Source: Moheibacter sp035515075
GTDB lineage: Bacteria > Bacteroidota > Bacteroidia > Flavobacteriales > Weeksellaceae
NCBI GenBank assembly: GCA_035515075.1
Contig: DATJBZ010000017.1
Location: 124,001 to 188,000 of the forward strand
DNA: 64,000 nt
Direction: 5' to 3'
Below the pieces are notes generated by a model. The model was not told the origin of the DNA, searched no databases, and saw nothing but the letters and a program-made list of their open reading frames with translations. Below, in pieces: positions 27,480 through 36,389 of this stretch. Each line of letters starts with the position of its first letter. Position 1 is the stretch's first letter. A program made the position numbers and the translations under genes.

Positions 27480-28220
27480 ATGAACTTACTGAAAAAGATA
27501 TTGGTTGTCCTTTGGAAAGTTTGGTTGGTGGTACTAAGCAGCGTTTTGGTGCTGATCATCGGTGTATTTTGGACTTTCCCTTTGGCGCTTTCTTCCAAAA
27601 CATTTCCTTTGGCGTATAAAGGCATTCGACTTTGGGCCCTATTGAGTTTTTACGGCAGTGGCTTTCGGTTGGAATCGCAAGGTTCGACCCAATTAAATAA
27701 AGATCAAACCTATCTATTCATTGCCAACCATTCTTCAATGATTGATATTTTGATTTTGGCCATTTTACACCCCAATCATCCATTGGTTTTTGTCGGGAAG
27801 GAAGAATTGGCGAGAATTCCCATTTTCGGAAAAATTTACCGACAAATTTGCATCACGGTGGACCGAAAAAGCGCCCGAAGCAAAGCCCATGTTTTTGGCA
27901 GTGCCAAACAAAAAATTGGTCAAGGCAATAGTTTGGTCATTTTTCCAGAAGGTGGCATTGCTGATGATCAAACGCCTGTACTTCATCCATTCAAAGATGG
28001 CGCATTCACCATTGGCATTGCGACTCAAACGCCAATTGCGGTGTATGCGTTAAAAGGTCCCAAAGAAATGTTCCCAGAAGCTTGGACAAAAGGCTATCCA
28101 GGAAAAGTAATCGCCGAATTAGTCGAAGTAATTCCGACTGAAAACCTATCTTTGGCCGATAAAAATGCATTGAAAAACCATTGTTTTGATCAACTAGAAA
28201 CAGCCCTGATGCGGCAATGA
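27480..28220 (+). CDS. 1-acyl-sn-glycerol-3-phosphate acyltransferase
   Basis: This enzyme acylates lysophosphatidate to phosphatidate in phospholipid synthesis at the inner membrane. The PlsC-type motifs are present: NHSSMID (the HX4D catalytic box), a central GKIYRQICITVDR-like block, and FPEGG with the Glu that binds the substrate. An N-terminal hydrophobic segment anchors it. I use the ATG at 27480 (MNLLKKILVVLWK); an earlier TTG at 27456 in the same frame is less likely. Length is 246 residues. RNase HI follows 38 bases later. Confidence 0.88.
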   Translation: MNLLKKILVVLWKVWLVVLSSVLVLIIGVFWTFPLALSSKTFPLAYKGIRLWALLSFYGSGFRLESQGSTQLNKDQTYLFIANHSSMIDILILAILHPNHPLVFVGKEELARIPIFGKIYRQICITVDRKSARSKAHVFGSAKQKIGQGNSLVIFPEGGIADDQTPVLHPFKDGAFTIGIATQTPIAVYALKGPKEMFPEAWTKGYPGKVIAELVEVIPTENLSLADKNALKNHCFDQLETALMRQ

Positions 28221-28258
28221 GTCATTTCAATCATTGATCATTTTAAATTCAATTCAAA

Positions 28259-28729
28259 TTGGCAATCATCGCATATACTGACGGCTCTTCGCTGGGCAAT
28301 CCAGGACCAGGGGGTTACGGCATCATTTTGTTGGACACCGTTCGAGAGGTGAAAAAAGAAATTTCTGCTGGATTTCGGATCACGACCAACAACCGCATGG
28401 AATTGTTGGCGGTGATTGTGGCCCTCGAAAATTTAAAGCAACCCAATACCGAAATTACCATTTATACCGATTCGAAATACGTGAGTGATTCAGTGGAAAA
28501 AAAATGGGTATTTGGTTGGGAAAAGAAAGGATTCAAAGGCAAAAAAAATCCTGATTTGTGGAAAAATTTTTTGATCCAATACCGAAAGCACCAGGTGAAA
28601 TTTCAATGGATCAAAGGGCATGCAGGCAATGTTTGGAATGAGCGGGCCGATGAATTGGCCGTTGCAGCTGCCAATGGGAAAAACCTTTTAGCGGATGTTA
28701 ATTTTGAAGAAAACAGGGACATTGGTTAA
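28259..28729 (+). CDS. rnhA: Ribonuclease HI
   Basis: RNase HI cleaves the RNA strand of RNA-DNA hybrids, removing primers and R-loops. All four catalytic acidic residues fit the family: YTDGSSLGNPGPGGYG (first Asp), NNRMELLAV (Glu), IYTDSKYV (second Asp) and NERADELA (last Asp). The length of 156 residues is normal. The only in-frame start is TTG at 28259, because no ATG or GTG precedes the conserved IIAYTDG block; a TTG start is plausible in this organism. No SD-like sequence is visible. Confidence 0.93.
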   Translation: MAIIAYTDGSSLGNPGPGGYGIILLDTVREVKKEISAGFRITTNNRMELLAVIVALENLKQPNTEITIYTDSKYVSDSVEKKWVFGWEKKGFKGKKNPDLWKNFLIQYRKHQVKFQWIKGHAGNVWNERADELAVAAANGKNLLADVNFEENRDIG

Positions 28730-28765
28730 ATTTTCTTTACATTCGATCTTTAATAAATCAATCAA

Positions 28766-30112
28766 ATGAAAAAAATCCTCCTCACCACTTTGACAGCGAT
28801 TTTCATTGCTTCTTGTGGTTCTAAGCCCAAGCAAGACTACGCAATTTTAGCGGGAGAAATCGAAAATTCATCGGCTGACAGTGTGTTTGTTATCAGAGAC
28901 AATGATCGACACGCCATCGCAATAGAAAATGGCGTGTTCAAAGACACCATCCATTTGACAGGCCCAACTTATTTCCAGTTTTATTCGGAAAGAGAAAGAA
29001 CCGATCTTTTTTTGGCACCTGGTGACAGTGTTTTCTTGACAACCAATATGGAACAATTTGACCAAGACTTGAAATACAGTGGGACCTTGGCGGCTGAAAA
29101 CAACTTTTTGGCCAAAAAAGTACTGGACCAACAATCTTCGATTTATAGCGATCCAAGTGCGCTCTTTTCAGTAGCTCCAGCAGAATTTCAACAAAAACTA
29201 TTGGCGTTTCAATCGGAATTGAAAACAACATTGAAGAACAGTGGTGCCAATGAAGTTTTCCAAACCATGGAAACCAAAAACCTCGATCACCAGTACCATA
29301 TGATGTTGTTGCAATATCCTATGGCGCACGCTTATTTCACTCAATCGGAAGAAGATTTCAGTGAGATTTTCGAAGAAGAATTGAACCAAATACCGTTGAA
29401 CAATGAGGCAGATTTCTTGTCGATACCAGCGTACAAGGATTTTGTAGTCCACCGCTACGCCACAAAAATTGAGCAAACCGAAGGTTGGGATGCCATCGAG
29501 AAAATGTTGATGGATCAACCTTCCCCTGCGATCAAAGATGCGTTGATGAAAGAAATTGGGTTGTACAACATTGGTTTGGCCAATGACCAATCTGAACGCT
29601 ATTTTCAATTCATTCAAAAAGAAAGCAAAGACGAGGACTTGAAAAAGGAAGCGCAAGAACTTTTTGAGGTGGTCAAGAAAATTTTGCCAGGCAATCCTTC
29701 TCCCAACTTTGATTATCCCAATGTCTCAGGCGAAAAAGTAGCATTGAAAGATTTCAAAGGAAAATTGGTGTACATCGATGTTTGGGCGACTTGGTGTGGT
29801 CCGTGCATTCGAGAAATTCCTTCTTTGAAAGCTTTGGCGGAGGATTACAAAGACCAAGATGTAGCGATCGTGAGCATTTCCATCGACCCAGCAAAAGACC
29901 ACGGAAAATGGTTGACCATGGTAAAAGAGAAAGATTTACAAGGGTACCAAATTTTTGCGGATAAAGATTGGAAATCAGACTTTGTGACTGCTTACAATAT
30001 CAAAGGCATTCCAAGATTTATTTTGTTGGACAAAGAAGGGAAAATCATCCAAGCAGATGCGCCAAGACCTTCTGACAGCGAGATCAGAACTTTGTTTGAC
30101 CAACATCTTTAA
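28766..30112 (+). CDS. TlpA-like thiol-disulfide oxidoreductase lipoprotein with DUF4369 domain
   Basis: The 448-residue protein has a lipoprotein signal (IFIASC), an N-terminal DUF4369-like beta domain (about 25-115: ILAGEIENSSADSVFVI), a helical middle part, and a C-terminal thioredoxin-like domain (about 305-448) with WATWCGPC, the CGPC redox motif, and the cis-Pro segment GIPRFILLD. Such proteins reduce or maintain disulfides in the periplasm, often in haem or cytochrome biogenesis, but the exact partner is not shown here. Its stop lies five bases before a perfect inverted repeat. Confidence 0.88.
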   Translation: MKKILLTTLTAIFIASCGSKPKQDYAILAGEIENSSADSVFVIRDNDRHAIAIENGVFKDTIHLTGPTYFQFYSERERTDLFLAPGDSVFLTTNMEQFDQDLKYSGTLAAENNFLAKKVLDQQSSIYSDPSALFSVAPAEFQQKLLAFQSELKTTLKNSGANEVFQTMETKNLDHQYHMMLLQYPMAHAYFTQSEEDFSEIFEEELNQIPLNNEADFLSIPAYKDFVVHRYATKIEQTEGWDAIEKMLMDQPSPAIKDALMKEIGLYNIGLANDQSERYFQFIQKESKDEDLKKEAQELFEVVKKILPGNPSPNFDYPNVSGEKVALKDFKGKLVYIDVWATWCGPCIREIPSLKALAEDYKDQDVAIVSISIDPAKDHGKWLTMVKEKDLQGYQIFADKDWKSDFVTAYNIKGIPRFILLDKEGKIIQADAPRPSDSEIRTLFDQHL

Positions 30113-30116
30113 ATCA

Positions 30117-30179
30117 ATCAACTTCAAATAAAAAAATCCACAGAACTATGTTCTGTGGATTTTTTTATTTGAAGTTGAT
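30117..30179. terminator. Perfect 30-bp inverted repeat, shared bidirectional terminator
   Basis: Bases 30117-30146 pair perfectly with 30150-30179 around the three-base loop TAT (30147-30149). The core TCCACAGAAC/GTTCTGTGGA is flanked by seven A residues on one side and seven T residues on the other, so it can terminate both converging genes. The right arm contains the stop codon and last codons (INFK) of the minus-strand DUF3108 gene. Confidence 0.88.
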
Positions 30180-30932
30180 GGGGTATTTGTTGTTTTTGAA
30201 ATTGTGTAAATCGGCTTTCAAAGAACCTACTGCCAATTCCGCTTTGATTTGGATGGGAATGTGGTTTTTGTCATCAGTGATCCACATGGTGACGCTTTCT
30301 GAAGCTTTGAATACACGGCCGGATTGCACATAGGGACGAATGATCAAACAATCGACTGTGCCGAACTTTGTTTTCTTGGCCTCTCTTCCCAGTATTTTTA
30401 ATTTGAATTTGAAGGTTTCATCTGTCATGAAAATATCAACGCCGATGAAATCTCCAGTTTTAAGATTACTGGTGTCATAATTCCTCAAATAATAAAAAGC
30501 AGAAATCAAATCCTGAACTTCTGTATGGATGTTGTAGTATGAAATTTTTTTGGCTTTTCTGTCATTGAGTTGGGCAACTTTTTTTGAATAATCAAACAGC
30601 ACCGTTTGGTCGCGCGTATAGCCTCCTTCACTGATGTTTCGCACAAACTTGGATGGGCGATTGGTCGCCAAATCAATGAAGCTTTCATAGCGGTCATCGA
30701 CCTTGTAAAATGCACGAACGGCGCCAGAAGAAGAGCCTTCACCAATGATGTGGTGGTGCGGCCGTCCATCATAATTGGAGTTTTTGACTTCCAAAGAAGC
30801 AAATCCAGCGTTCAGTAAACCATAATGAATGCGATATTGAAGGTATTCTCCCGCTTTGTAATTGTTGTTATCATTGGAAACAAAAGACAGGGACAATAAA
30901 GCCATGGTCAAAAATAGAAAGACTTTTTTCAT
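30165..30932 (-). CDS. DUF3108 domain exported protein
   Basis: The product has 255 residues with an N-terminal signal (FLTMALLSLSFVSN) and a beta-rich body that matches the DUF3108 pattern: GEYLQYRIHYGLLNAGFASLEV, YKVDDRYESFID, and YVQSGRVFKASESVTMWITDDKNHIPIQIKAELAVGSLKADL. DUF3108 proteins are periplasmic proteins of unknown function in Bacteroidota and Proteobacteria. It is on the same strand as the NifU/Mrp pair and follows it after a 60-base gap. Confidence 0.85.
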   Translation of the reverse strand: MKKVFLFLTMALLSLSFVSNDNNNYKAGEYLQYRIHYGLLNAGFASLEVKNSNYDGRPHHHIIGEGSSSGAVRAFYKVDDRYESFIDLATNRPSKFVRNISEGGYTRDQTVLFDYSKKVAQLNDRKAKKISYYNIHTEVQDLISAFYYLRNYDTSNLKTGDFIGVDIFMTDETFKFKLKILGREAKKTKFGTVDCLIIRPYVQSGRVFKASESVTMWITDDKNHIPIQIKAELAVGSLKADLHNFKNNKYPINFK

Positions 30933-30991
30933 TGGAATGGTTTCGTAGTATTTAACAAAATCTTTGCCAGCTTATTTTAACCCATTGGGGC

Positions 30992-31231
30992 TTAATCTAA
31001 ATTGATGACCTGGCTGATTTCGGGTGCATGTTTTTTCACCGTCATTTCCACGCCAGATTTGAGGGTCATTCGGTTGACTGTACAATCGGTGCAAGTCCCC
31101 AAAAGTCGGACATTCACGATGTCACCTTCTACCGAAACCAACTCAATGTCTCCGCCATCATTGTTTAAAAAGGGGCGGATTTCATCCAAAGCCGCTTTGA
31201 TTCTGTCAATTAAATCTGTTTGATCCATCAT
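30992..31231 (-). CDS. NifU-domain Fe-S cluster scaffold protein
   Basis: This is a stand-alone NifU C-terminal domain of 79 residues, which carries or transfers an iron-sulfur cluster. The core matches the family: IRPFLNNDGGDIELV, then GTCTDCTVNRMTLKSGVEMTVK with the CxxC motif that binds the cluster. It starts nine bases after the Mrp stop on the same strand, so the two are cotranscribed and probably act together in Fe-S assembly. Confidence 0.92.
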   Translation of the reverse strand: MMDQTDLIDRIKAALDEIRPFLNNDGGDIELVSVEGDIVNVRLLGTCTDCTVNRMTLKSGVEMTVKKHAPEISQVINLD

Positions 31232-31240
31232 GTTACAATA

Positions 31241-32350
31241 TTAAAACTTTTTAGGCGTAGAACAACCTGCCATGGTGGTAATTCTTACGATTTCTGTTGG
31301 CGGAAGATTGTCATTCCTTTCGACCAAACTGCTGATCATGTTTTGGGTGATGGTTTCATAAATTTTCGACACTTCGGTATTGTCTTGTAAAGCAGCGGGT
31401 CTTCCGACATCTGCGGCCTCACGGATGCTTTGTACCAAAGGAATTTCACCCAAGAAAGGAACTTTCATTTGTTCGGTCAATTCTTTGGCGCCATGTTGTC
31501 CAAAGATATAGTATTTGTTGTCTGGCAATTCAGCAGGGGTAAAGTACGCCATGTTTTCGATCACCCCCAAAACAGGCACATTGATCGCGTCCATGTTGAA
31601 CATCGCCACCCCTTTGCGAACATCCGCCAAAGCCACGTGTTGTGGTGTGCTGACGATCACCGCACCGGTGACTGGGATTTGTTGAACGATGGACAAATGA
31701 ATGTCTCCGGTTCCTGGAGGCAAATCAATCAATAAAAAGTCCAACTCTCCCCAATGTGCATCGTGAATCATTTGTTGCAAAGCTTTTGAAGCCATGGGGC
31801 CGCGCCAAACAACCGCTTGATCCATTCCACCAAAAAAGCCAATCGACAGCATTTTGATGCCGTAACTTTCAACGGGCTCCATTTTGGATTTTCCATCGAC
31901 TTTGACCGAATAAGGTTGCCCGTCTTCTACATCAAACATGGTGGGCATGGAAGGCCCATAAATATCGGCATCCAATAAACCGACTTTGAAGCCCATTTTT
32001 TGAAGGCAAATCGCCAAGTTTGCCGTTACTGTTGATTTTCCAACGCCTCCTTTTCCAGAAGCAATGGCGATGATATTTTTGATCCCAGGGATTTCTTTTC
32101 CTTTGATTTGGTTGGGTACTTCTTTTTCAGGTGCATCCACCAAAATGTTGAGTTTTAATTTCGCTTCGGGGATTTGTTCAGCAAAAGCCGCTTTTAGAGC
32201 TTGTTCCAATCTTTTTCTCTCGTGCATGGTTGGAGAATGGGAAACAATGTCCAAAATAATTTCATTGCCCATCACTTGGATGTTTTTCATCCATTTCTCT
32301 AAACCTAAGTCTTCCAATAGGTTGATTGCTTGATTTTTTAAATGACTCAT
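31241..32350 (-). CDS. Mrp/NBP35-family Fe-S cluster carrier ATPase
   Basis: Mrp/ApbC proteins are P-loop ATPases that deliver Fe-S clusters. The N-terminal DUF59-like part (about 1-85) is followed by the deviant Walker motif ASGKGGVGKSTVTANLA and the switch segments LLDADIYGPSMP and LIDLPPGTGD. The C-terminal CxxC of many Mrp proteins is not seen; the tail ends MAGCSTPKKF. I start at ATG 32350 (MSHLKNQAINLL), because an exact -7 element at 32369-32376 lies immediately upstream, inside the longer frame that begins with TTG at 32404. The NifU-domain protein follows in the operon. Confidence 0.9.
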   Translation of the reverse strand: MSHLKNQAINLLEDLGLEKWMKNIQVMGNEIILDIVSHSPTMHERKRLEQALKAAFAEQIPEAKLKLNILVDAPEKEVPNQIKGKEIPGIKNIIAIASGKGGVGKSTVTANLAICLQKMGFKVGLLDADIYGPSMPTMFDVEDGQPYSVKVDGKSKMEPVESYGIKMLSIGFFGGMDQAVVWRGPMASKALQQMIHDAHWGELDFLLIDLPPGTGDIHLSIVQQIPVTGAVIVSTPQHVALADVRKGVAMFNMDAINVPVLGVIENMAYFTPAELPDNKYYIFGQHGAKELTEQMKVPFLGEIPLVQSIREAADVGRPAALQDNTEVSKIYETITQNMISSLVERNDNLPPTEIVRITTMAGCSTPKKF

Positions 32351-32368
32351 TCCGATAAAATTAAAGGT

Positions 32369-32376
32369 CAAATTTA
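32369..32376 (-). promoter_or_regulatory. -7 promoter element for the mrp-nifU operon
   Basis: On the minus strand this reads TAAATTTG, an exact TAnnTTTG match, ending 19 bases before the ATG at 32350. It decides against the longer frame starting at 32404. Confidence 0.55.
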
Positions 32377-32450
32377 CGCATTTCAACCCGGTCTTAAAAA
32401 ACATTGACTATGATTTTACTTATGCTTGGTTTTTCCATGGACAATCTTTG

Positions 32451-32458
32451 TAAATTTG
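32451..32458 (+). promoter_or_regulatory. -7 promoter element for the dinB-like gene
   Basis: TAAATTTG is an exact TAnnTTTG match, 19 bases before the ATG. A TTG at 32426-32428 lies 22 bases upstream and may be the -33 element. Confidence 0.55.
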
Positions 32459-32477
32459 AAGAAACAATGCAAACACC

Positions 32478-32936
32478 ATGGAAAAATATTTTGAAGATTT
32501 AACGGTCATTCGCCAACATTTGATCGATTATTTGGAGACCTTTGAATTGAACCAATTGATTTTTATTCCGATGGGCTACCGCAACCATATTTTTTGGAAT
32601 TGTGCCCATGTGTTGGTGACCCAGCAATTGATGACGTATTATTTGGCCAATGTGCCGATGTTGATTGACCACGACTGGGTGGCGCGTTTCAAGAAAGGAA
32701 CTTTTGGAGAACAAAATGTGACGGAAGACGAAGTCAAACAATTGATCGAATGGCTGGGCTCGACCGCTGTGCAATTGCGCAAAGATTATTTTGCCGAACG
32801 TTTGTCCAATTTCAATGCCTATGAAACGAGTTTTGGCATTCCATTAAATGGCATTCAAGATGCGATTCGTTTCAACAATTTACACGAATCCTTGCATTTG
32901 GGTTACATCATGGCGATGCTCAAAAATATGCCGTGA
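32478..32936 (+). CDS. DinB-like family protein
   Basis: The product is a 152-residue all-helical protein of the DinB/YfiT-like metalloenzyme superfamily; its role is not known here, though relatives act as thiol-dependent transferases. Conserved His residues at the expected positions are in NHIFWNCAHVLVTQQ (early helix) and NNLHESLHLGYIMAM (C-terminal HExxH-like helix), which together would form the metal site. It has its own predicted promoter and stands alone; the next gene is convergent and begins six bases after its stop. Confidence 0.83.
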   Translation: MEKYFEDLTVIRQHLIDYLETFELNQLIFIPMGYRNHIFWNCAHVLVTQQLMTYYLANVPMLIDHDWVARFKKGTFGEQNVTEDEVKQLIEWLGSTAVQLRKDYFAERLSNFNAYETSFGIPLNGIQDAIRFNNLHESLHLGYIMAMLKNMP

Positions 32937-32942
32937 ATTGAA

Positions 32943-34025
32943 TCACAATTGCTTGTATTCAAACAACGGATAGCCGCGGTAATTCTGCTCGTCCAACATG
33001 CTGATGAAGCGCAATTTGAAAAAGTTATTTTCTGCATCTTTTATTACAAAAAAGCGATCGGTCTGCACCACTGGCATGGAAGTCGTCCCGCTCACTGTCG
33101 TGCGCCATTCATCCCCCAAAGCACGGTGGTCTTGCGTTTTAAACAACGCCATATTGACATCCGATGCTGCAAATTGATTGTAGCGGTTTTCTATGTTGTT
33201 GGGTTCATCAATGACTTCATAAACGCCGACTTTGGAAAGTGTATTGGTCAAAATGAAATCCGAAAAAGTATAGGTGCCTAAAATCGGAACCACATTGTTG
33301 AACACTGTAAAACACAAATCCCATTCATTTTTTGTGGGTTGGATTTCGTGTGTAGCCAAATCCTTGAAACTGAAAAAGCTGAAGTGATAGTTGTTGTCTT
33401 TTTGAACGATAATTTCTTGGTGGGTGCTTTCATTCAAATCAGCAAATAGAATTTTGTACGAATTTTCATCATTGCGCAAAATCCTGATTTTTTTAAAGCC
33501 TCTTTTTGCACCTGTTGCCATGGTGCCATACGGTGGAATTTCTCCAGTAAAAGGCTCGTACCCCAATTTCAACAAATACACTGGATTGTCCGCGTCATTT
33601 TCTTTGATTTCTCTGATGACGGTCCCATCTTGCAAATAATTTCCTGCCACATGGTCGATATAAGCAGGATTTAAACCCGCTGTTGGCTCCATTTCTGTGA
33701 GGATATTTTGGTATTCAAATGGATTCACCGCGTCAATGTCTGTTGTTGGAATCGCTACGGCGGCCATCATGGTTGAATAATTCAAAATCACCCGAAATTG
33801 ATCACCCGAATAAAAGCCCAAATCCCAACGGCTTCTTTCTGTTTGTATTTGTTGGTCGTCCGAAAGGTCTACCCAAACTTGAAAAGCTTGTGCGGGACCG
33901 CCGATGTTGGGCGACATCAATTTTCCTTGAACAGGCGGAATGTCAATGATGCTGTCATCTTCTTTCAGACAACTGAAAGCGCTGAGTAAAACAGCAGTCA
34001 ACAACAAGGTGGTTATTTTTTTCAT
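32943..34025 (-). CDS. HmuY-family (haem-binding) lipoprotein
   Basis: HmuY proteins are surface lipoproteins that bind haem and pass it to a TonB receptor. This 360-residue protein has a lipoprotein signal (LLSAFSC, Cys19) and the HmuY pattern: RWDLGFYSGDQFRVILNYSTMMA at about 87-109, KNEWDLCFTVFNN and YTFSDFILTNTLSKVGV in the second part. The gene follows the TonB receptor by 11 bases on the same strand, the usual partner. Haem as ligand is inferred from the family; Met and His ligands cannot be assigned with certainty. Confidence 0.85.
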   Translation of the reverse strand: MKKITTLLLTAVLLSAFSCLKEDDSIIDIPPVQGKLMSPNIGGPAQAFQVWVDLSDDQQIQTERSRWDLGFYSGDQFRVILNYSTMMAAVAIPTTDIDAVNPFEYQNILTEMEPTAGLNPAYIDHVAGNYLQDGTVIREIKENDADNPVYLLKLGYEPFTGEIPPYGTMATGAKRGFKKIRILRNDENSYKILFADLNESTHQEIIVQKDNNYHFSFFSFKDLATHEIQPTKNEWDLCFTVFNNVVPILGTYTFSDFILTNTLSKVGVYEVIDEPNNIENRYNQFAASDVNMALFKTQDHRALGDEWRTTVSGTTSMPVVQTDRFFVIKDAENNFFKLRFISMLDEQNYRGYPLFEYKQL

Positions 34026-34036
34026 TTTTTAATGGT

Positions 34037-36211
34037 CTAAAATGCTAAATTGTAATTTAATTTCAAGAAGTAAGAACGTCCATAAAATAAAGGCATCGTT
34101 CCTGAACCTTCTCCACCATGACCTTGTCCAGTCAGTGAATTGTCTTTGATGGAATTGACATCCAAAATGTTCCTTGCCCCCAAAGTCACTTCAAAACGGT
34201 CTTTGTAAAATCCTTTTCGAATCGAGGCGTCCAACATGTGAAAACCTTCTCTTTCGATCAAACGGTAAATTTGTTGGGTCGTGGAGATGTTGTTGGCATC
34301 GGTCACATATTCAGAGGTTTTTCCAGTGAATTTATAATAAGCCGAAGCGGTCAAACCCCATTTTGGAATACCATAGTTGGCCGAAACATTTCCTTGAAAA
34401 GTATAGCGATACGCATTGTTGATGCCTGTATCTAAGTTGAGATCTGAACTCAACAAGGATTTGGAAACCCCCAAAATCGAAGCGCCAAAATTGAAGTTTA
34501 AATTTTTCCACCAAACTTTGTGTTCTGTCATGAAGCCCCAAGAACGGAATTTATCGATGTTCATGAATTTAAAATTGGCATTCACCGCATCCAAACGGAC
34601 GAGTTCGATGCGGTCTTTTACATTCATGTAAATTGTACTGATGTTGTTTTCCATGCGGAAATCGCCGATGCTGTATTTTTTATTCCACTGAATAGAAGAA
34701 GAAAATCCATTTTCTGGTGATAAGTTTTCATCGCCCAATACGCTGTGGTTGCTGTCTACCAAACTCGTGTACATTTCTGTAAAAGCAGGATAGCGATTGG
34801 CCGAGCCGATCACTGCACGAATGTTGGAAGTAGAAGTCAGATCGTATTTTGAATTCAATGAAAAACTGTATTGGTTGTTGAATTTATTGCTGAATGTCGC
34901 TCTAAATCCTGGGCGAATTGACAAGCCTGAAGGCGTGTAAATTTCTGCCGAAGCAAAAGCCGCATAAGTGTTGATTTTGTTGTTCAAATCTCCTTCCAAG
35001 ACGATATCTTCCGAAAAAGTATGCGCATAACCTTCATTCAAATCAAATTCATAACCGACTTGGAAATCCAGTGTTTTGCTGTTGAGAAATTTACTGAAAG
35101 TTCCTCTTGAATAAGTGGATTTGGTCGACAGGTATTTGTTTTTGTTTTCCTTTGAAATGTTGTTGCGTACAGGAATGTTGTACAAATAATCTTGTGAATT
35201 TCGTTCTTGGGTTTGGTAAGAAAAATCACCATTGTAGATGATTCGGTCAAATAATTTGGCATGCAAATTCAAATGATGCGACCAGCGCGAAGTGAAATAA
35301 TCACGGTCAGAAGCTGTGAAGGTTCGATTGCCATTGGGTTCGATCAGTTGATTGACGTTTTCATTGTAGTAATTGATGGTTTCATTCAAATAAGTCAAGC
35401 GATAAAAAGCTTTGAAGTTTTTGGTACGATAATTCAACGAAGCATGTGAATTCCACTGCTCTTTAGGCAACCATTCGTAGCCTCTTTTTCCATCTTGCTC
35501 AATGTGTTTTCTTCCTTTTTTCTCTCCCCAAAATCCATTGAAATCATTGCGGTTGACGCCCATGCTAAAAAACCATTGGTCCGAAAACCTTTTGCCAATG
35601 TCCAAAGCTTGGATGTGTCGTCCTTTTCCTTTAGAATTTCCACCATTTTCATACCAATCGTATTCGTTGCCCACGGTTTCTTCTTGCACCATCATGTTGA
35701 TGCGCCACTCAGTTTTGATGTTTTTCTTGGTGATGATATTGATGATGCCCGCCAAGGCATTGCTTCCGTAGTCCACGCCCATGGCGCCTTTGACGATTTC
35801 TATTTTTTCTATATCGTCCAAATTGATCTTGGTCAAATCGATGTTGTTCCCAAATCCAGAATCAGACACCAAAGGAATGTTGTCCACCAAAACTTTGACA
35901 TAACTGCCACCCAATCCCATCATTTCGATTTGTGCATCGCCTGTTCCTTGACTGGGTTTGATCAAAATGTTCAAGTTTTGGTTCAGCACATCGGCTATCG
36001 TATTGGCTGCTTGGTTTTTGATGTCCTCAGAGGTGATGACTTCCACTTGGTACAAAGACTTGTCCACAGATTGCGCAGAGTATTGACCAGTAATGACCGC
36101 GCGATCTAAGTTGACGGTTTCGAGGTCTTCCCATTCCTCTTCATCATTTTGCGCAAGGGCTAAAGTTGGCAAAAAGAGCAAGACAAATATTCCCCATTTT
36201 AGATTTCCCAT
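34037..36211 (-). CDS. TonB-dependent receptor, probable haem/iron uptake
   Basis: This 724-residue outer-membrane receptor has a signal peptide (LPTLALAQ), an acidic TonB-box-like region (EEEWEDLETVNLDRAVITGQYSAQ), a plug domain (about 45-160; NTIADVLNQNLNILIK, GGSYVKVLVDNIPLVSD, IEKIEIVKGAMGVDYGSNALAGIINIIT) and a 22-strand barrel ending LKLNYNLAF. The plug has the full IEIVKG...YGS..GGVI-like signature. With the HmuY lipoprotein gene immediately downstream it most likely imports haem or another iron compound. A -7 element precedes it. Confidence 0.93.
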   Translation of the reverse strand: MGNLKWGIFVLLFLPTLALAQNDEEEWEDLETVNLDRAVITGQYSAQSVDKSLYQVEVITSEDIKNQAANTIADVLNQNLNILIKPSQGTGDAQIEMMGLGGSYVKVLVDNIPLVSDSGFGNNIDLTKINLDDIEKIEIVKGAMGVDYGSNALAGIINIITKKNIKTEWRINMMVQEETVGNEYDWYENGGNSKGKGRHIQALDIGKRFSDQWFFSMGVNRNDFNGFWGEKKGRKHIEQDGKRGYEWLPKEQWNSHASLNYRTKNFKAFYRLTYLNETINYYNENVNQLIEPNGNRTFTASDRDYFTSRWSHHLNLHAKLFDRIIYNGDFSYQTQERNSQDYLYNIPVRNNISKENKNKYLSTKSTYSRGTFSKFLNSKTLDFQVGYEFDLNEGYAHTFSEDIVLEGDLNNKINTYAAFASAEIYTPSGLSIRPGFRATFSNKFNNQYSFSLNSKYDLTSTSNIRAVIGSANRYPAFTEMYTSLVDSNHSVLGDENLSPENGFSSSIQWNKKYSIGDFRMENNISTIYMNVKDRIELVRLDAVNANFKFMNIDKFRSWGFMTEHKVWWKNLNFNFGASILGVSKSLLSSDLNLDTGINNAYRYTFQGNVSANYGIPKWGLTASAYYKFTGKTSEYVTDANNISTTQQIYRLIEREGFHMLDASIRKGFYKDRFEVTLGARNILDVNSIKDNSLTGQGHGGEGSGTMPLFYGRSYFLKLNYNLAF

Positions 36212-36240
36212 TGAAATGGTTTTGTGATAAATAATTGGGC

Positions 36241-36248
36241 AAAGTTAC
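36241..36248 (-). promoter_or_regulatory. -7 promoter element for the TonB receptor/hmuY-like operon
   Basis: On the minus strand this reads TAACTTTG, an exact TAnnTTTG match, about 30 bases upstream of the receptor ATG. A TTG lies 15 bases further upstream, a little short of the usual spacing. No Fur-like box was recognised with certainty. Confidence 0.5.
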
Positions 36249-36288
36249 TTATTAATTTAGAACAATTCCACATAAATCAAGGTGTTAA

Positions 36289-36314
36289 TCAATGACTTTC
36301 ATCAATGACTTTCA
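36289..36314. repeat. 13-bp tandem repeat, two copies
   Basis: ATCAATGACTTTC occurs twice head to tail (36289-36301 and 36302-36314) in the intergenic region upstream of the TonB receptor promoter, followed by ATCAAG. It could be a regulator site or a simple duplication. Confidence 0.7.
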
Positions 36315-36389
36315 TCAAGTTATTGGCGCTATACAACCGATTTCAAGACGAAAGTTCTATTGTGATTGCAGTTAAGAAGTTCAATGAAA

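Noticed and set aside
35495..36109. 204-codon open frame antisense to the TonB receptor
   Set aside because: The receptor plug motifs lie on the minus strand and explain the sequence.
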